A stretch of 64,000 nt of DNA. It comes from Adenanthera pavonina (lineage: Eukaryota; Streptophyta; Magnoliopsida; Fabales; Fabaceae). Position numbers and translations under genes: made by a program. The notes under the pieces were generated by a model. That model did not search any database, had not been told where the DNA came from, and saw nothing but the letters and a program-made list of their open reading frames with translations. Each line of letters opens with the position of its first letter. Within the stretch, counting starts at the first letter, position 1. The stretch is taken from the NCBI GenBank assembly GCA_026686845.1, contig JAIVEN010000014.1, positions 15,238,001 to 15,302,000 of the forward strand, given 5' to 3'. Of this stretch, positions 1 through 12,128 are shown piece by piece.

Positions 1-797
1 ACGATAGTTGTGTAAATTTCTTTTAGGCCTGTTTGAACTCTGGGAGTACTTTTTGTTCATGGAATGACTTGTTATGGTAAAACATATATATACATGTTTT
101 TTTATGTTGGGAAGTTCATAAGCGAAGGATTCTCTCATGAATCATTTCTGTGAATCACGCGCACAATCGACTATCATTGGGTGATTTTTCTATTTTTTAT
201 TTTTTTTATTTTTTGGGTTATCCTAGCTTGTTTGATGGCCTGTTAGTTTTTGTTTTGGTCCCCATATTATTTCGCATCTTTTCTTTGACCGTGTCTCCAT
301 GTAGATAGTCCCTTTTCTTATTGAATGATATACTTTCTTATCAAAAAAAGAAAAAGAAGGAGGAAAGAATTTCAATCTCGTGTATGTTGGGATTCAGTTT
401 TATGTCGAGATTTAGTTTTTATGGGGCTTTTTATTTTGCAAAAGACAAAAAAACAAAACAAAAAGAAGAAGTAGTCAAATCCCAATATATTATGTACGTT
501 TGGGATACAAAAAGAAGAAGAAGAAATATCCCCAATATCTTGCGTGCGTTGGGATTTAGATTTTTTTTTTCTTTTTTCTTAATGAGGCTTTCTGTTTCGC
601 CAAACAAAAAGGAGAACAATTTTTTTTTTATCTTATGTACATTAGGATTCAAGAAAGATTACATATTGATTTTTCAAAACTTAAAAAATAAAAGAATAGA
701 TATTATTAGATTAGCGATGTCTTTTAAGAAAATTTTAAAGGATAAAAATAGATGCTTTTTTTATTTTATTAATAAAAAAACTTATTATTATTTTATT

Positions 798-836
<39 letters not shown>

Positions 837-857
837 TAATTTTATTCCTTATTTTAC
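1..857. other. AT-rich intergenic stretch, no gene seen
   Basis: No coding exon was recognised. The stretch is AT-rich with long A and T runs. A motif around TTGGGAT recurs near 390, 505 and 550 with similar purine-rich flanks (AAAAAGAAGAAG), which suggests diverged short tandem repeats. Long open frames here are made of low-complexity Lys/Phe/Ile codons and are not credible proteins. Confidence 0.6.
782..837. repeat. (TTA)n / (TTTA)n microsatellite
   Basis: The sequence is an almost pure run of TTA triplets with a short TTTA stretch inside, about 55 bases long. It is a simple sequence repeat with no coding value. Confidence 0.9.
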
Positions 858-1051
858 CTCGAGTGGTATCACCATGAGCATATAAGCGTAAATCAGTAAA
901 TTATGAGTGATCAAGTCACCATATATGCTGTTTGATTTTTATTTAAAATTTTTCTTCTGGTATTTGCTACTCCGAGTGGTAACACCGTGAGCATGTAGGC
1001 GTAAATCGGTAACTTGTGAGTGATAAAGTCACCACATATGTTGATTTTTAT
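858..1051. repeat. Diverged tandem duplication, about 80-bp unit
   Basis: Two direct copies are visible, about 858-941 and 969-1051. Both run: GAGTGGTA, then CACC, GAGCAT, GCGTAAATC, GTGAT and AAGTCACCA, ending in GATTTTTA. They differ at scattered positions. A spacer of about 27 bases separates them. No coding frame is preserved. Confidence 0.8.
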
Positions 1052-1204
1052 TATTTTTTTTTGAAACACACGTAATGGAAATTAATCTGTCTTTTACAAA
1101 TTAAAACATACCAACCAATTCTTAAAATTGTCTTCTTTGTGGAAAGACAAAATTATTTTCTATAAATCTCTCTTTTCAAAGAAAATATATAATAAAAAAT
1201 ACCA

Positions 1205-1620
1205 ACCCAGTGACACGCTTTTTTTAGTCTGAACTACGTCGACTTTGATCCCTATTGCAGGGTACGTAAGCGCCAAAAAATATTTTTATTATTTATTTTT
1301 TACATGTGAATGGTAAAAGAGCAACCAAAATAAATTTGTAAAAAACCATAAAAATTGCATGATTAATCTAAGGTAACCGTTCCTAGGAACGGGTGTTGTG
1401 GGGGTGCCTAACACCTCCACTCACAATCGTACTCCCGAACCCAACTCTGATTCACAGACCATCCTTATCCTTTTTGCTTTTTCTTTCGGTTTTCCAAAAT
1501 TTCCCTTAAAATTTTGGTGGCGACTCCCTCCGAAACCGGCCTCCACCGTGTGGGCCGATTTCTCCCTTTTCCTTCATTTTCCCGCGCCATCCGAATCGCA
1601 TTTTCGGTTGTGACATTACC
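1205..1620 (+). mobile_element. Fragment of a Ty3/gypsy-type LTR (Tat/Ogre-like)
   Basis: The stretch is distinctly less AT-rich than its surroundings. It carries phrases I associate with plant gypsy LTR ends: an ACTACGTCGACTTTGATCCC / GGTACGTAAGCG block near 1233-1272, a TGTGGGGGTGCCTAACACC block near 1396, GGTGGCGACTCC near 1516 and GTGTGGGCCGATTTCTCC near 1548. No internal domain, primer site or second LTR is present. The lineage assignment is from memory of such elements and is uncertain. An open frame in 1398-1613 is a by-product of the base composition. Confidence 0.45.
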
Positions 1621-3320
1621 TATGCTCATATCGCTAAATAAATGCTTGGAACTATATATTTACTCAAGAGATTTTTGAATTAGTGGTAAAAATATGGATG
1701 AAGTAAAAGAAAATAATGAAGTAACGTCGATCGAGCGAAGTTCCGTGAGAATCATTTTTGGTGTCCATTTGTGGTCCTACGCTACAAATTCGCAGCGTTG
1801 TGAGGACAAAAATCTTATGCCGCTGACTTTGCTAACGTTAATTTGTTATCATTGGTTGGTGATGATGCATTGTAGCTTAGTTAATTAGTCAACATCACGT
1901 AGAAGCCGGTTTTAGTATAAAAAATTAGAATTGTTTAAGCGTGATATATCGGAGTCTAATATAACAATTGAGTATCAAAGATTTTATAGAATAAAAAAAT
2001 AGTCAACATCTAAAAAAAATTCCATCTTTCAAATTTTTGTTAATGTACTGCATCAGTTACACTTTTTAAAGATAGTTTCACACATAAAAGATCGTTAATT
2101 ATATTAAATACTAAAAATTTGACTAAAATACCTTCTATTCAATAGCTTACATTAATTAAATAAAAGGAAGTCTAGTTAAAAAATAATTAATAATCCATTG
2201 AAATTCTAAAATAATAATTTATTTAAAATAAAATTAAAACTCTAAAACAAAAAATAAATAAATTAGAGAGAGTATTTTAAAGATAATCCCACGCCGTCAG
2301 CGGCTGCCATCCACAATCATCTCACATCGGGAATTAAGTCATGTGCATATGATAGAACTATAGAAGCAGGAAGCTCAAGAGAAATATTTTAAAAAATTTA
2401 CAACAGTAACAAGGGACGGATTTTTATTTTTTTAGTAGGCCTCTTATAACAAACTAGGGATGTATGGTCTCATCTCAGGTAGAGTCTGGATTATAGGTTG
2501 CATGCCACAGGCTGCTCTGTTTAACCAGTGAAAAGGTGTAAATTGGGTTGTAAAATATGTAATCCACTTAAAATAGATTAGAATCAACACAAAATATATA
2601 ACCCACGGTTTAAACAGGTCACAAGTTATACCGGTTAACCTTTTTTTTTTTACAAGTTTTAGTAGTCACCAACAAGAGAAAGAAAAATTTGAAATAAATC
2701 CAAAATGAAAAAAAGACATTTCAAACTTGTAATAACACAAAAAAAAAATTGGGTAAATAATGACACCAAAAAAATCCCATAAAAGTGTAATTAAAGAATA
2801 AATGAAAATTTAAAAAACCTCATATTATAAAAAATAATGACAAATTTTTCATCAAATTATTAACTTACAAAAATTTAGATTACTATATATATATATATAT
2901 GGTTTATTACATAAGTTTAGAATGATCTATATTAAAAAAAATTTAAAAAAAATATATTGCTGAATTGACGAGTTAACTTGTATAACCTGCAAATCCATCA
3001 TTGATGGTTGGGTTGGGATTGGACGGATCAACTTAACCTATTTTCCTTACAAGCCATCACGGATCAGCCCATTTGAGTTAGGCGAGTTGTTTTCCCATCT
3101 CTAATGTCAATGGTTTTACCAACTTCAGTGTTTTTTTCCCGAGCCAATTTAATTTTATTCACCACGTCCTCTCTTTTGTATTAATTGCTTTCAACCATTT
3201 AGGATTATTTGGTTTGGGGTCAGTCTTGGTCAAAACAACATTTTAACTGAAGTAATGTGAAGATACTTTTTGTCCCGGCAACTAATTAAACACACCGTTA
3301 GTTGTATTTGCTTTTTTCTC
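1621..3320. other. Intergenic, probable non-autonomous DNA-element remnant
   Basis: No gene seen. About 2452-3105 may be a hAT-like non-autonomous element: its left end reads CTAGGGATGTATGG and its right end TCCCATCTCTAATG, loosely inverted, and phrases such as GTTGGGTTGGG and AACCCACGGTTTAAACAGG lie near the ends. A (TA)n run occupies about 2885-2900. The rest is featureless AT-rich sequence. Confidence 0.35.
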
Positions 3321-3324
3321 TTTT

Positions 3325-3612
3325 CCCTACTATAAATCATATTTTTCTACCTTATATATACCTAGAAAATTAGTTAGCAGTCTTAATATTTTCAAAATTT
3401 AACATAATTTTTCAAAATTACCCTCATTAAATTATAACTTATCTTAATTATATCTCTCTTAATCTTTCTCCACCATAACTCTTTTGTATATTCTCAAGAA
3501 GGATAAAAATGGAAAACAAACATTAAATGCTCTATAAATTTCATAAAATGACTTTTTGTTTTGAAATTTTATTTCTCCAAAAATATGACTTATAATAAGA
3601 AATATAGGGAGT
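3325..3612. mobile_element. Stowaway-like MITE
   Basis: The left end CCCTACTATAAATCATATTT is matched, inverted, by the right end, which read on the other strand gives CCCTATATTTCTTATTATAAG followed by TCATATTTTT. The element is about 290 bp, AT-rich and non-coding. Similar ends recur through the window. Confidence 0.55.
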
Positions 3613-3651
3613 ATAATGCTATAAAAAAAAGAAGGGACATGTAAATATATA

Positions 3652-3947
3652 TTATCTCTGGTCCTTAATATAAGACCCTTTTAACTGAATCACGCGAATT
3701 AAGAATTGAAATTAAAACTAATTAACTACCTCGATTTCTCCGAAAATCCCAATATTTTTCCAAAATTACCCTTATTTAATTTCTCTCTCTTTCTCTTTGG
3801 ATACATTAAATAAGGGTATTTTTCTGAAAATGTATAATAAATACTATCTCATATATTGTAAAGGGTCTTATATTTAGGATTAGTGCAAAAGATTTTATAT
3901 ATAGGACCAGAGCAAAAGATTTTATATATAGGACCAGAGAGAGTATA
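3652..3947. mobile_element. MITE with internal 27-bp tandem duplication
   Basis: The left end TATCTCTGGTCCTTAATATA is inverted at the right end (on the other strand TACTCTCTCTGGTCCTATAT). A second inverted block (AAGACCCTTTT near 3672; AAAGGGTCTTATATT near 3861) lies inside. Next to the right end a 27-bp unit starting GCAAAAGATTTTATATATAG is present twice head to tail, at 3885-3911 and 3912-3938, so the terminal sequence itself has been duplicated. Confidence 0.6.
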
Positions 3948-6160
3948 AAGAATGAAACAATTTCATGTATTATTTATTATGCTATTTCTTAATAATAATA
4001 ATTATTATTATTTTATTATGAATTTAAAATAAAAATACAATAGTATTATTTTTGTATAAAAGTAACAAAAGTGGTATTTTATCATTCATTGCCGTGATTG
4101 TTGATTTATTTTTTCATTTCAAACAATTAATTTTATTTTGAATTTTTTTATCTTAATATTATATAAAAACAGAGTGAATAAGATAAGTGTTTTTATTTTA
4201 TTATTAATTGACATACTTTTAATATATATTTTTCACTTTAGGAAGTTAATTTGAATTTTCAAATTTTATATGTTTTTAGAAAAATTATGTGCCCCCATAT
4301 AAATGCATACGGCAGAGAGTAGTCTACTTCAAATTTTTTCTTGGGCAAATCAAATCATATCATATAAGTTTACAGTGCAACAAGACACATGGTTCCATGA
4401 GTTATATATGGAATAGTACAACTTTCAAATACAACTAGACAGATGTGGTCCCCTTTGGTTACAACACTAAAAGAAGAAATTTTTGTCCTTCAAAAATTGA
4501 GATATGAAAAATTTAGTAAATTTTTATAATTGATATTTAATAATTGTTTTTTTTATTATTAATTTTTATTCAAAGACATATATGATATTTCACATACTAA
4601 AAGCCATTTTCCTTTATTCCATTCACTTTCCTATTTTATTTTATTTCATTTCATTCTACATTCTAAATAAAGCTTTATATATAGTTTGGCGGCAAGTAAA
4701 GGCCCTTCCCCATAGATTCACCACAACAGAGACACTGCTAACTGCACATCCTATCTTAGGATTGAAATAGAGTTATCTTTTCATAAAGTTTGATTATTTT
4801 TAGAAATTATAATTTTAACTTAGGGAGAAGCCATGAACCAATTTTACACGACAGAACAAAAAAAGAATTTGTGAATATTAACTTGGAAATATTTATATTA
4901 AATAAATTGAACCTTAACATTACTATCATGAAAGAATTATGATTAATAAAATATTACAATTTGATGTTTTGAATTAGAATTTTTGGGCCTAATATAAATT
5001 GATTATTTCAGATTTTATAAATTTTTAATAAAAATATATTTATCTTAAGGTCACAAACTTTACTACTCCATCAGTCTCTGTTTATAAGGACTATTTTAAA
5101 AAAATTTTCTTATCTTTTGATGTAAGACTCTTGGATAGTTGGATTTAGTGGAGCTTTTTTCAAAAATATCTTCATAAATTCATTACACAAATAGTGACTT
5201 TTTCTTTAGAAGAAAAGTCGATGAAATGAATAGAAAACATTTTTGGAGTAATATTAATTTGTTTCACAAAATTAAGAATTTCAACTAATTTTAATATTTT
5301 TTTAATTAGTGTGATTTTTCTTGTAAATGTAAGAGGAAATATCATTTAAAAAAGGAAAAAAAGAAAAAGAAATCGTAGCATGTGGAGATTATCTGACCAG
5401 CAACCAATAATAATCAAAGGAGGGAGAGACCTTTGTCATGAAATGCATTATTGAGACCCTCAACTTGAGAGCGTCTTAAATAAGAAGGCTTTCCCATTGG
5501 CTTTCGTCCATTACCTTAATCAAATCAGCCCCATCCTTTCTCAAGTTTTGCAAAAACAACGAAACAGACAGCCCTCCTACATCTGTTTTCAATTGTGAAA
5601 TCCCATGCATTTTCTTAAAGTCGCTTTGTGAAAAAATGAACATGTTTTAAATCTTTTAATCCCCAAATTATAAGTTTGAAGACAAATAGTCAAAGACGAC
5701 CCTATCTTTACCCATTATTATTTTTTTCTCTTCAAAAGGCTTTCCTTACTCGTTTTATGTTTTTTTTTTTTTTTTACCAAGCTTACACGTTTTATGTTAG
5801 ATTCCCCTGTTTACCACTTGTCAGCACCTCTGTTTAACACTTGTCCATGAAGTCATGTTAGCCGTTTTACGTGGAAAGCTATGACTCGTAACATTGTCGG
5901 ACACGGAAATCGGTGGCACATTTTCATTGGTTAGAATACCCTTACGTGACTTCCAGGTCGTTTATAACTTTTGATTGACCAAATCATACTAAATTTATAA
6001 AATATGAATTCTATTTACCGTAACTTACTGAATAAAAAAACATGAGTTACGGAATATTTATTATGAGTTTCTCCGTTTGGTGATGACACGTCATCCTATT
6101 ATTTGGACATTAAGGATGTTTTGAAGTAGAGAAGGCAGTGACTTTCGTTTTCCTTCATTT
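3948..6160. other. AT-rich intergenic region upstream of the E3 ligase gene
   Basis: No gene seen. A possible weak MITE spans about 5066-5250 (ACTACTCCATCAGTCTCTG at the left, TTTTTGGAGTAATA at the right). Near 5810-5850 a phrase of about 20 bases (CTGTTTAcCACTTGTC) is repeated imperfectly. The last few hundred bases are presumably promoter of the downstream gene. Confidence 0.5.
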
Positions 6161-6183
6161 TCGTGGAAAAGAAGCTCAATTCG

Positions 6184-6224
6184 GAAGATTCTGGAACAAC
6201 CCGTTTCTCCGTGTATTATAAATA
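6184..6224 (+). promoter_or_regulatory. Core promoter: heat-shock element plus TATA box
   Basis: Bases 6184-6196 read GAAGATTCTGGAA, three alternating nGAAn units in exact 5-bp phase, which is a complete heat-shock element. A TATA box, TATAAATA, follows at 6217-6224, 20 bases downstream. The next gene on this strand is the CHY/RING ligase. Its leader ends with a splice acceptor at 8059-8060, so transcription from about 6250 with one or more leader introns is a reasonable inference. The element is directly visible; heat control is inferred. Confidence 0.6.
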
Positions 6225-6249
6225 TTCAATCTGATTTCGATCCCTTTCA

Positions 6250-8092
6250 ATTCCAATACTCTGCGGATCAAAGGATATTCTAGTCGGAGCCCCGAGTAAT
6301 CATTGTTGGATTTTGTCCTGGTTTTGTTTGTTTTGATCGTCGACCACATCATCTTCTGCGCTTAAGTTGAAAGTTCGTTGTTCTGTGACAATTTATGCAT
6401 TTAATTTTTCGCTTCTTTTTCTTCCTCCGATGTGTTTAAGTAGTTTGATGTTTTCTTTGAGCTTCGTTTTATTGAAGTAATGCAGCATTGTAGCTGAATG
6501 TTTTGTTGTCCTCAAGGGGGATAGCCCCCTTATTGAGTGAGAATCGATCTTTCCTTGACGGGTCGGGAAAAAAATGAAAATAGATGGGGATAGATTTTTG
6601 TTCTTGTTTTATTTGTTTGAAGTGGTTCTTGGCATCGCTGATGTTTCCTTAGCATTGTACTAAACTACACAAATGTCTCTGCAATGGATAATACATAATT
6701 CAGCTTGGTTTCAGCAATATATTGTTGTTTCTATTAGTGATCGGCGATAGCAATTCCATAGGTTTCGTGATAGGAATTCAACGCTGAAAAAGGAGCTTAA
6801 GAAATATCCTGGTAAGTATTTATAAATATGTCCATAAAAAATTGAAGTTCGACATATATAAAACAAATGATTACTACGTTGTTTGGGACATAGGCAGCAC
6901 AATAATTTGTTAAGATTTTTAGAATTCGCTATCTCCAAACATTTTATAAAAAGGTTTCAATGCACTTGAAAATTAGACTTTCTAGAGGTAACACCACCAC
7001 CAGATAGGACATTATTTTTTCTATGTTGGAAAGCTCAGAAATAAGCTGTGTCAACTGGAGTTGTTTCCTGGCGAACAGTCAACCATAGCTCCTCGGGTAT
7101 CTTCTATTATACAAAAGACTGAGCTTTCGTAGCTTATGAAAGGAGGCAGTTTATGCGTTTGAAAATAAATAGGATAATCGGAAAACTTTTCCTAATTGCA
7201 TGGAAGGGACTTTGGATTTGGGTCTGCGAGTGAAAAGGTTTCGCGAAGCTCAATGCGTTTAGGTAGCTTCTTTTTTTTTCATTTTTATTTTGGCCAATGC
7301 CTTTAGGTAGCTTCTACATGGAAGTGTTTTGCAGGAGCATGCACATCGTATCTGTAATGGGCCATTCTGTTTCAGAAACTGAACAATGCAATTATGCAAA
7401 GATAATATACTGTTTATACCAAAGATAGTTTGAACCAGTTTTCAAGTTGTTGAAGCAGGATTTTTGTTTTACAAGATTTCCCATTAGTATAATTCATGAC
7501 AAATGGCCTGCTTGAAGCTACCACCCTGGTTCGGGCTCACAATTTATCATTGTATAACTCTTATGTCGGTACCCTCTTCCCTTCTTTCTTCTTCTAGCCT
7601 TCATTATTGTCTAGGTTTGACCAAAAGAATCTACCCAAGGGGCAGATGGTATGAAGTTTAAAATTTTTTATTTGGGTGAGTTGCAGTTCTTGGAGGAATC
7701 AACGCAGAACTGTCAATTAAGGTAGGAGGCTTGCCCATTACAGACCGAACAGAAATAAACAAGCATATGTTATTTTATCCCACTTGAAATGAAATGCAAT
7801 TGATTGAGTGGTTTATTGCTTTGAACATAGGTTGGAGCTCTGATTTTGATTTCTGTTGACTGCTGGAGGCTCTCAAGTACCCCCCAGTGCTATTTTTATA
7901 TGGAATTCTTGTGAATGCACTTGTTTTGATGTCTTCTTCTATTGGACTGCTGCAGCGTAGAAGACAGCAACAGTGCATTCGAGTTTGCCTGGCTTGATGA
8001 GGTTACTAAACATGTGTTTAGAAGTTTTAGGATTGTTTCTAAATATGTTCCAACGTGCAGGTCTTTTAGATAGTTAATAATAGAATCCGAAG
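6250..8092 (+). other. Probable 5' leader (exon plus intron) of the E3 ligase gene
   Basis: No protein-coding exon was recognised between the TATA box and the first ATG of the ligase. A polypyrimidine/AG acceptor (CAACGTGCAG) ends at 8060, and the leader then runs 32 bases to the ATG with in-frame stops. The first leader donor was not fixed. A separate non-coding transcript in this interval cannot be excluded. Confidence 0.45.
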
Positions 8093-10341
8093 ATGGCTAG
8101 GATCATGGGAGAAGTGGAAGTAATGCACTCAGAGATTCTGCAGTTTGAGGGCAAGGACACGAAGTATATGGCAGAGAAAGGTGTGTATACTCATCAATCA
8201 TATGTGGGGGAAGAATCAAGCCCCTCAACAGATCACAAAATGGTCAATGACTTGCAAGAGAAAGGATATATGCAATTTGGGTAAAGTTCTTGTTCATATA
8301 AACTTCTTTTCCGCTCAAGTTGTTTCATTTTATATCATTATGTTGCTGAAATCATAGGGTTTCTCTGTAGATGTGAACATTACCGGAGGAGATGTCGTAT
8401 CAGGGCCCCCTGTTGCAATGAGATTTTTTATTGCCACCATTGTCACAATGAAGCAAAAGTGAGTATATTCGCCTAATCTTGTATTTTCATATTTCAAGGC
8501 TATCTTCTTTGTCCCTAGTTGAGACTATCTTTCTTTAATTGCCTTTACAGCAGAGAATATGAATAGAAAAGCATCAGGATAGGTATTCTTTCTTATTATC
8601 CTTTTTTCTTTTTGGAGCTTACTTTTATGATTCTGGTTTTCCTGCAGAATGATATCAACATTGACCAGAAGCATAGACATGATATTCCCCGCCATCAAGT
8701 CAAACAGGTATGCTCTAATTTTGGACATCCCCAATTGTTTTGGGTTATTTTATGGTCATGGAATTTCATAATGCTGATTAATAACTTTGGCTTGTTCAGG
8801 TGATATGTTTGCTTTGTGGGACTGAACAGGAGGTGGGTTTAGGTTTTCTTCAACATGTGTAATCTTCTGTTGTGGTATTTTAATTGTGAGAAAATATCTA
8901 AATACTAATTTGAGTTAAATCAATAGTATGGCTTTGCATGTTCATTCATGTACATAAAAGAAGCAAGAGAGTTAGCATTTGTTTTTCCATCTTTTATGAG
9001 TAACCATTCGTCAGTTTTTTCACTTTCATTCAAGATATTTTGAGATTGCATCGTATGCAATTTACCTGTCACTGAAAATCTTCTCGTGCTGATTTCTGCT
9101 GCTACCAGGTTCAGCAACACTGTATTAACTGCGGTGTTTGTATGGGCAAGTACTTCTGTGAGATATGCAAGCTCTTCGATGATGATGTGAGTACTAATCC
9201 TGGAACTAAGTATCTTTCCTTCTCCGTTTTTGTATTTTATTTTATTCTATCTGTGATAAGCAGGTTGGTATGTATAACTCTAATCAAATGTGAAACGAGC
9301 ATCAGCCAGCTTATTTTAAATGTAGCATATATAGCTTATGTGCAAAGCTGAAGTTACTAATTTGGTTATTGTTTGTGCTGGCTGCAGATATCTAAGCAGC
9401 AGTACCATTGCAGTGGTTGTGGGATTTGCAGGTATGATTGTGAACTGTTATTCTAGTTACTGTCTCTTAAGTATAAGGGTCTTTAAATGTATTTTTAAGC
9501 CTTAATTTGCTTTGTCAAGATCAATTGATTGTTGATTGTTTTCAATACAGAATTGGAGGACGTGGGAATTTCTTCCATTGCTACAACTGTGGTATGCAAT
9601 TATTTGTCATTCCTGTGATATTTTAGTAACTACCTGTTTGGTTAGATTCATGATTCCTCTGCGCAGGTTGTTGCTACTCAACTCAGCTGAAAAACAGTCA
9701 CTCCTGTTTGGAAAGAGCAATGCACCATGATTGTCCTGTTTGTTTTGAGGTGATGAACCGTAACTGCACTTCTAATAATGAATCCTTGTACTAGTGGTTG
9801 TATCTATAGAAGCTAACTCAAGCACACAAAAACTTGTGATTTTGCAGTACTTGTTTGAATCCAGAAACGGTGTTACTGTAATGCCATGCGGGCACACAAT
9901 CCATGAAAGCTGCCTGAAAGAAATGAGAGATCATTTTCAGTGAGTGTTACAGAGCTCCTAGTTTTCCCCCCTGTCCATATCTTAAAGAAAATTGCTCTGA
10001 TCATTGTGTTGAATTTGATCAGGTATGCATGTCCTCTGTGTTCCAAGTCAGTTTGTGACATGTCGAAGGTTTGGGAGAAGTTTGACATGGAGATTGCTGC
10101 TACACCAATACCTGAACCTTACAGAAACAAAATGGTCAGTTTTTTTTTTTTCCATTTTTTTGAATTGACCTGGGATTTCTGTCGCAAGTTAAAATTCTCT
10201 CAGGAGACTAACAATGAATGTGTCAAATAGATTTGGATTCTTTGCAATGATTGTGGCAAAACATGTCAAGTGGAGTACCATGTGGTGGCACAAAAGTGCT
10301 TGAACTGCAAGTCCTACAACACAAGACAAACCAGAGGGTGA
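8093..10341 (+). CDS. CHY/CTCHY/RING zinc-finger E3 ubiquitin ligase (RZFP34/CHYR1-MIEL1 family)
   Basis: Exons: 8093-8280, 8371-8458, 8648-8707, 8800-8832, 9109-9186, 9388-9431, 9551-9591, 9667-9749, 9848-9939, 10023-10134, 10231-10341; all junctions are GT-AG and in frame, giving 309 residues. After a 62-residue leader come a CHY zinc finger (from about residue 63: GCEHYRRRC, APCCNEIFYCHHCHNEAK), a CTCHY finger (about 138-190, CSGCGICRIGGRGNFFHCYN), a RING-H2 (C200-x2-C203 ... MPCGHTIHESC ... CPLC ending C242) and a C-terminal zinc ribbon (C278-x2-C281, C296-x2-C299). All metal ligands appear present. The family acts as ubiquitin ligases in stress and ABA signalling; the target here is unknown. 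A second in-frame ATG at 8105 could be the real start. Only the heat-shock element at 6184 hints at regulation. Confidence 0.93.
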
Positions 10342-11109
10342 GCAGGTGGATGTGGTCATTGGTTGCATTGATTGAAGACAGCATTTTGCTTTGATCACTC
10401 GATTCTTGCGAAGATGGGTGGCAATCTATGTATGTGCTTCATTGTGTACGAGGAAGTGCAGGGATGAGAATCTTGATCGGACCAGTGAGCCACGAGAACA
10501 CATCCAAGGTTCTTCGTGTTTGATTTGGTGTCGGAAATGGGGAGTTGTGCTGCCTCGAACAAAGTAATTTGTCATGTGGGCGAGTTTGATGTTGGGTCCA
10601 GTGGTTTTTCACTGTCATGGTGGAGCCATATAAACTTTCAAATTACATTACAATTTTTTTAGTAAAAATAGTAATGACATTTATTTTTTGAAATATATAC
10701 TTATTTTTAGCGAGTTGTTGTTGACTATTTTGTGAATGACTACTAAGTTGGTGTCAGAACTGGAAAATCGGCTCGGTTAGAAATTTGAAGGGTTGAGACA
10801 ATTATTCAAATTTCTCTCAGTAGGAGTATTGGAATTCAGAACACTGAGGTTCATCTATCAAGGTTCATCATGGAATCACATTTGCAAGTAATCCTTCAAA
10901 TTTTGTTCGAGGAAAAATATACATAATGTCCATATGGAGGATAGTAAATAAAGGCATTAACAATCCCCTCCTAATAAGGTTTGCTTTGTGAATTGAGGTA
11001 AAATAAGCAAGCCGATAAACTAAAGGGAGCTGGCATCCCTCCAAAAAATTACTTCAGAACCAGATGGCCAACGAGAATCATGTCCCTAGATGGATGTTGC
11101 TAAGTTATT

Positions 11110-11540
11110 AATTTTAGCAAACTCTATTGATCAAGTTAATAAAAATTGGACCGGAAATTGAATTAGTTAAAATACTGATTTAAAATTTAATAGTACATAT
11201 TTATCTATAGTAGTAATTTTAATTTTATATGTTACATAAAAAATTAAAAAATTTTATTAATAAGATTTATAATCTAATATTAAAATTTAAATAAGTTAAT
11301 ATTCATACATAATTATATTTTAAATTTAATATAGTTAACTAATATTTTGTTTTGACTTTTGATATTATTTGTTAAATAATTTATTATTATTAATAGTTAT
11401 GTATTACGATATGTTTATATAATATTGTAAGTAAAAAAAATATAAAAAATATTATTTAGTATTAAAAATAATAATATTTTATTTTAAAAATAAAAAAATA
11501 AATAAAAATTCAGACCGTTAAAGCCCAATTTCACCGATTT
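11110..11540. repeat. Dispersed AT-rich repeat, copy 1
   Basis: Starts near ATTGGACCGGAAATTGAATT and ends near CAGACCGTTAAAGCCC. Its core (AATCTAATATTAAAATTTAA, TAATTATATTTT, TTATTATTATTAATAGTTATG, TTTAGTATTAAAAATAATA) reappears in the same order and orientation at about 49480-50045. Both copies are flanked by ACCGG-type phrases. It is probably a non-autonomous DNA element. No coding content. Confidence 0.65.
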
Positions 11541-11775
11541 TTTTTTTCGTTGTCACCTGTTCTCTGAAACTCATCAGTTTTCTTCTTCCCTTGAAGCGGA
11601 TGTGGCACCCATTTTTGTACTATGCTGTTGATAGCTTTTCTTTAAAATAATAATAATAAAGAAGCCTGACATATAGCTTTTTGTCAAAAGCTACATCGAA
11701 TTGGAAGGGAACAATCTCATGCCTTTTACGTACACATTACAAAAGTCTGATAAACATGCTTTTTACCAAACATTA

Positions 11776-11778
<3 letters not shown>

Positions 11779-11810
<32 letters not shown>

Positions 11811-11811
11811 C
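11779..11811. repeat. (TA)n(GA)n microsatellite
   Basis: A run of alternating TA is followed directly by a run of alternating GA. It is a compound simple repeat. Confidence 0.9.
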
Positions 11812-12128
11812 AGATTTGTCTCGAATGAGCTATATTATCTAATTGGAAGATAATAAATTTGATCGATGTGCTTTTGTAGGGATGTATTAAGAAAGGGCTG
11901 CACGCAAATCCGGTTTAGCTTGATCCGATTATATCATATTCGACAAAATAATAAAGTATTAATTTTGCTTTGATCAGACTGAGTTGAATCTACAGTTGCA
12001 TTGATGCCAGGCCCCGCCAGTCCGGTTACTTCACTTTCTCTATTTCATGCTCCCATCTCCAAATTCTCCCCACCCCCCCCCTTTTTTTCCTTTTTTGGCA
12101 TGGAATTAAAATTGTTAATATAGTGTTT

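Larger units (their letters stand above)
10342..12120. other. Ligase 3' region and AT-rich intergenic sequence
   Basis: The first few hundred bases are probably 3' UTR of the ligase gene. No other gene was seen. The stretch contains a dispersed repeat (11110-11540), a TA/GA microsatellite near 11779-11811 and a C-then-T run near 12068-12090. Confidence 0.55.

Noticed and set aside
321..839. 172-codon open frame
   Set aside because: Built of Lys/Phe/Ile runs and ending in an ATT microsatellite; low-complexity AT-rich sequence, not a protein.
2319..2334. TCTCACATCGGGAA resembling the upstream element of plant U-snRNA genes
   Set aside because: No TATA at the required spacing and no snRNA sequence follows.
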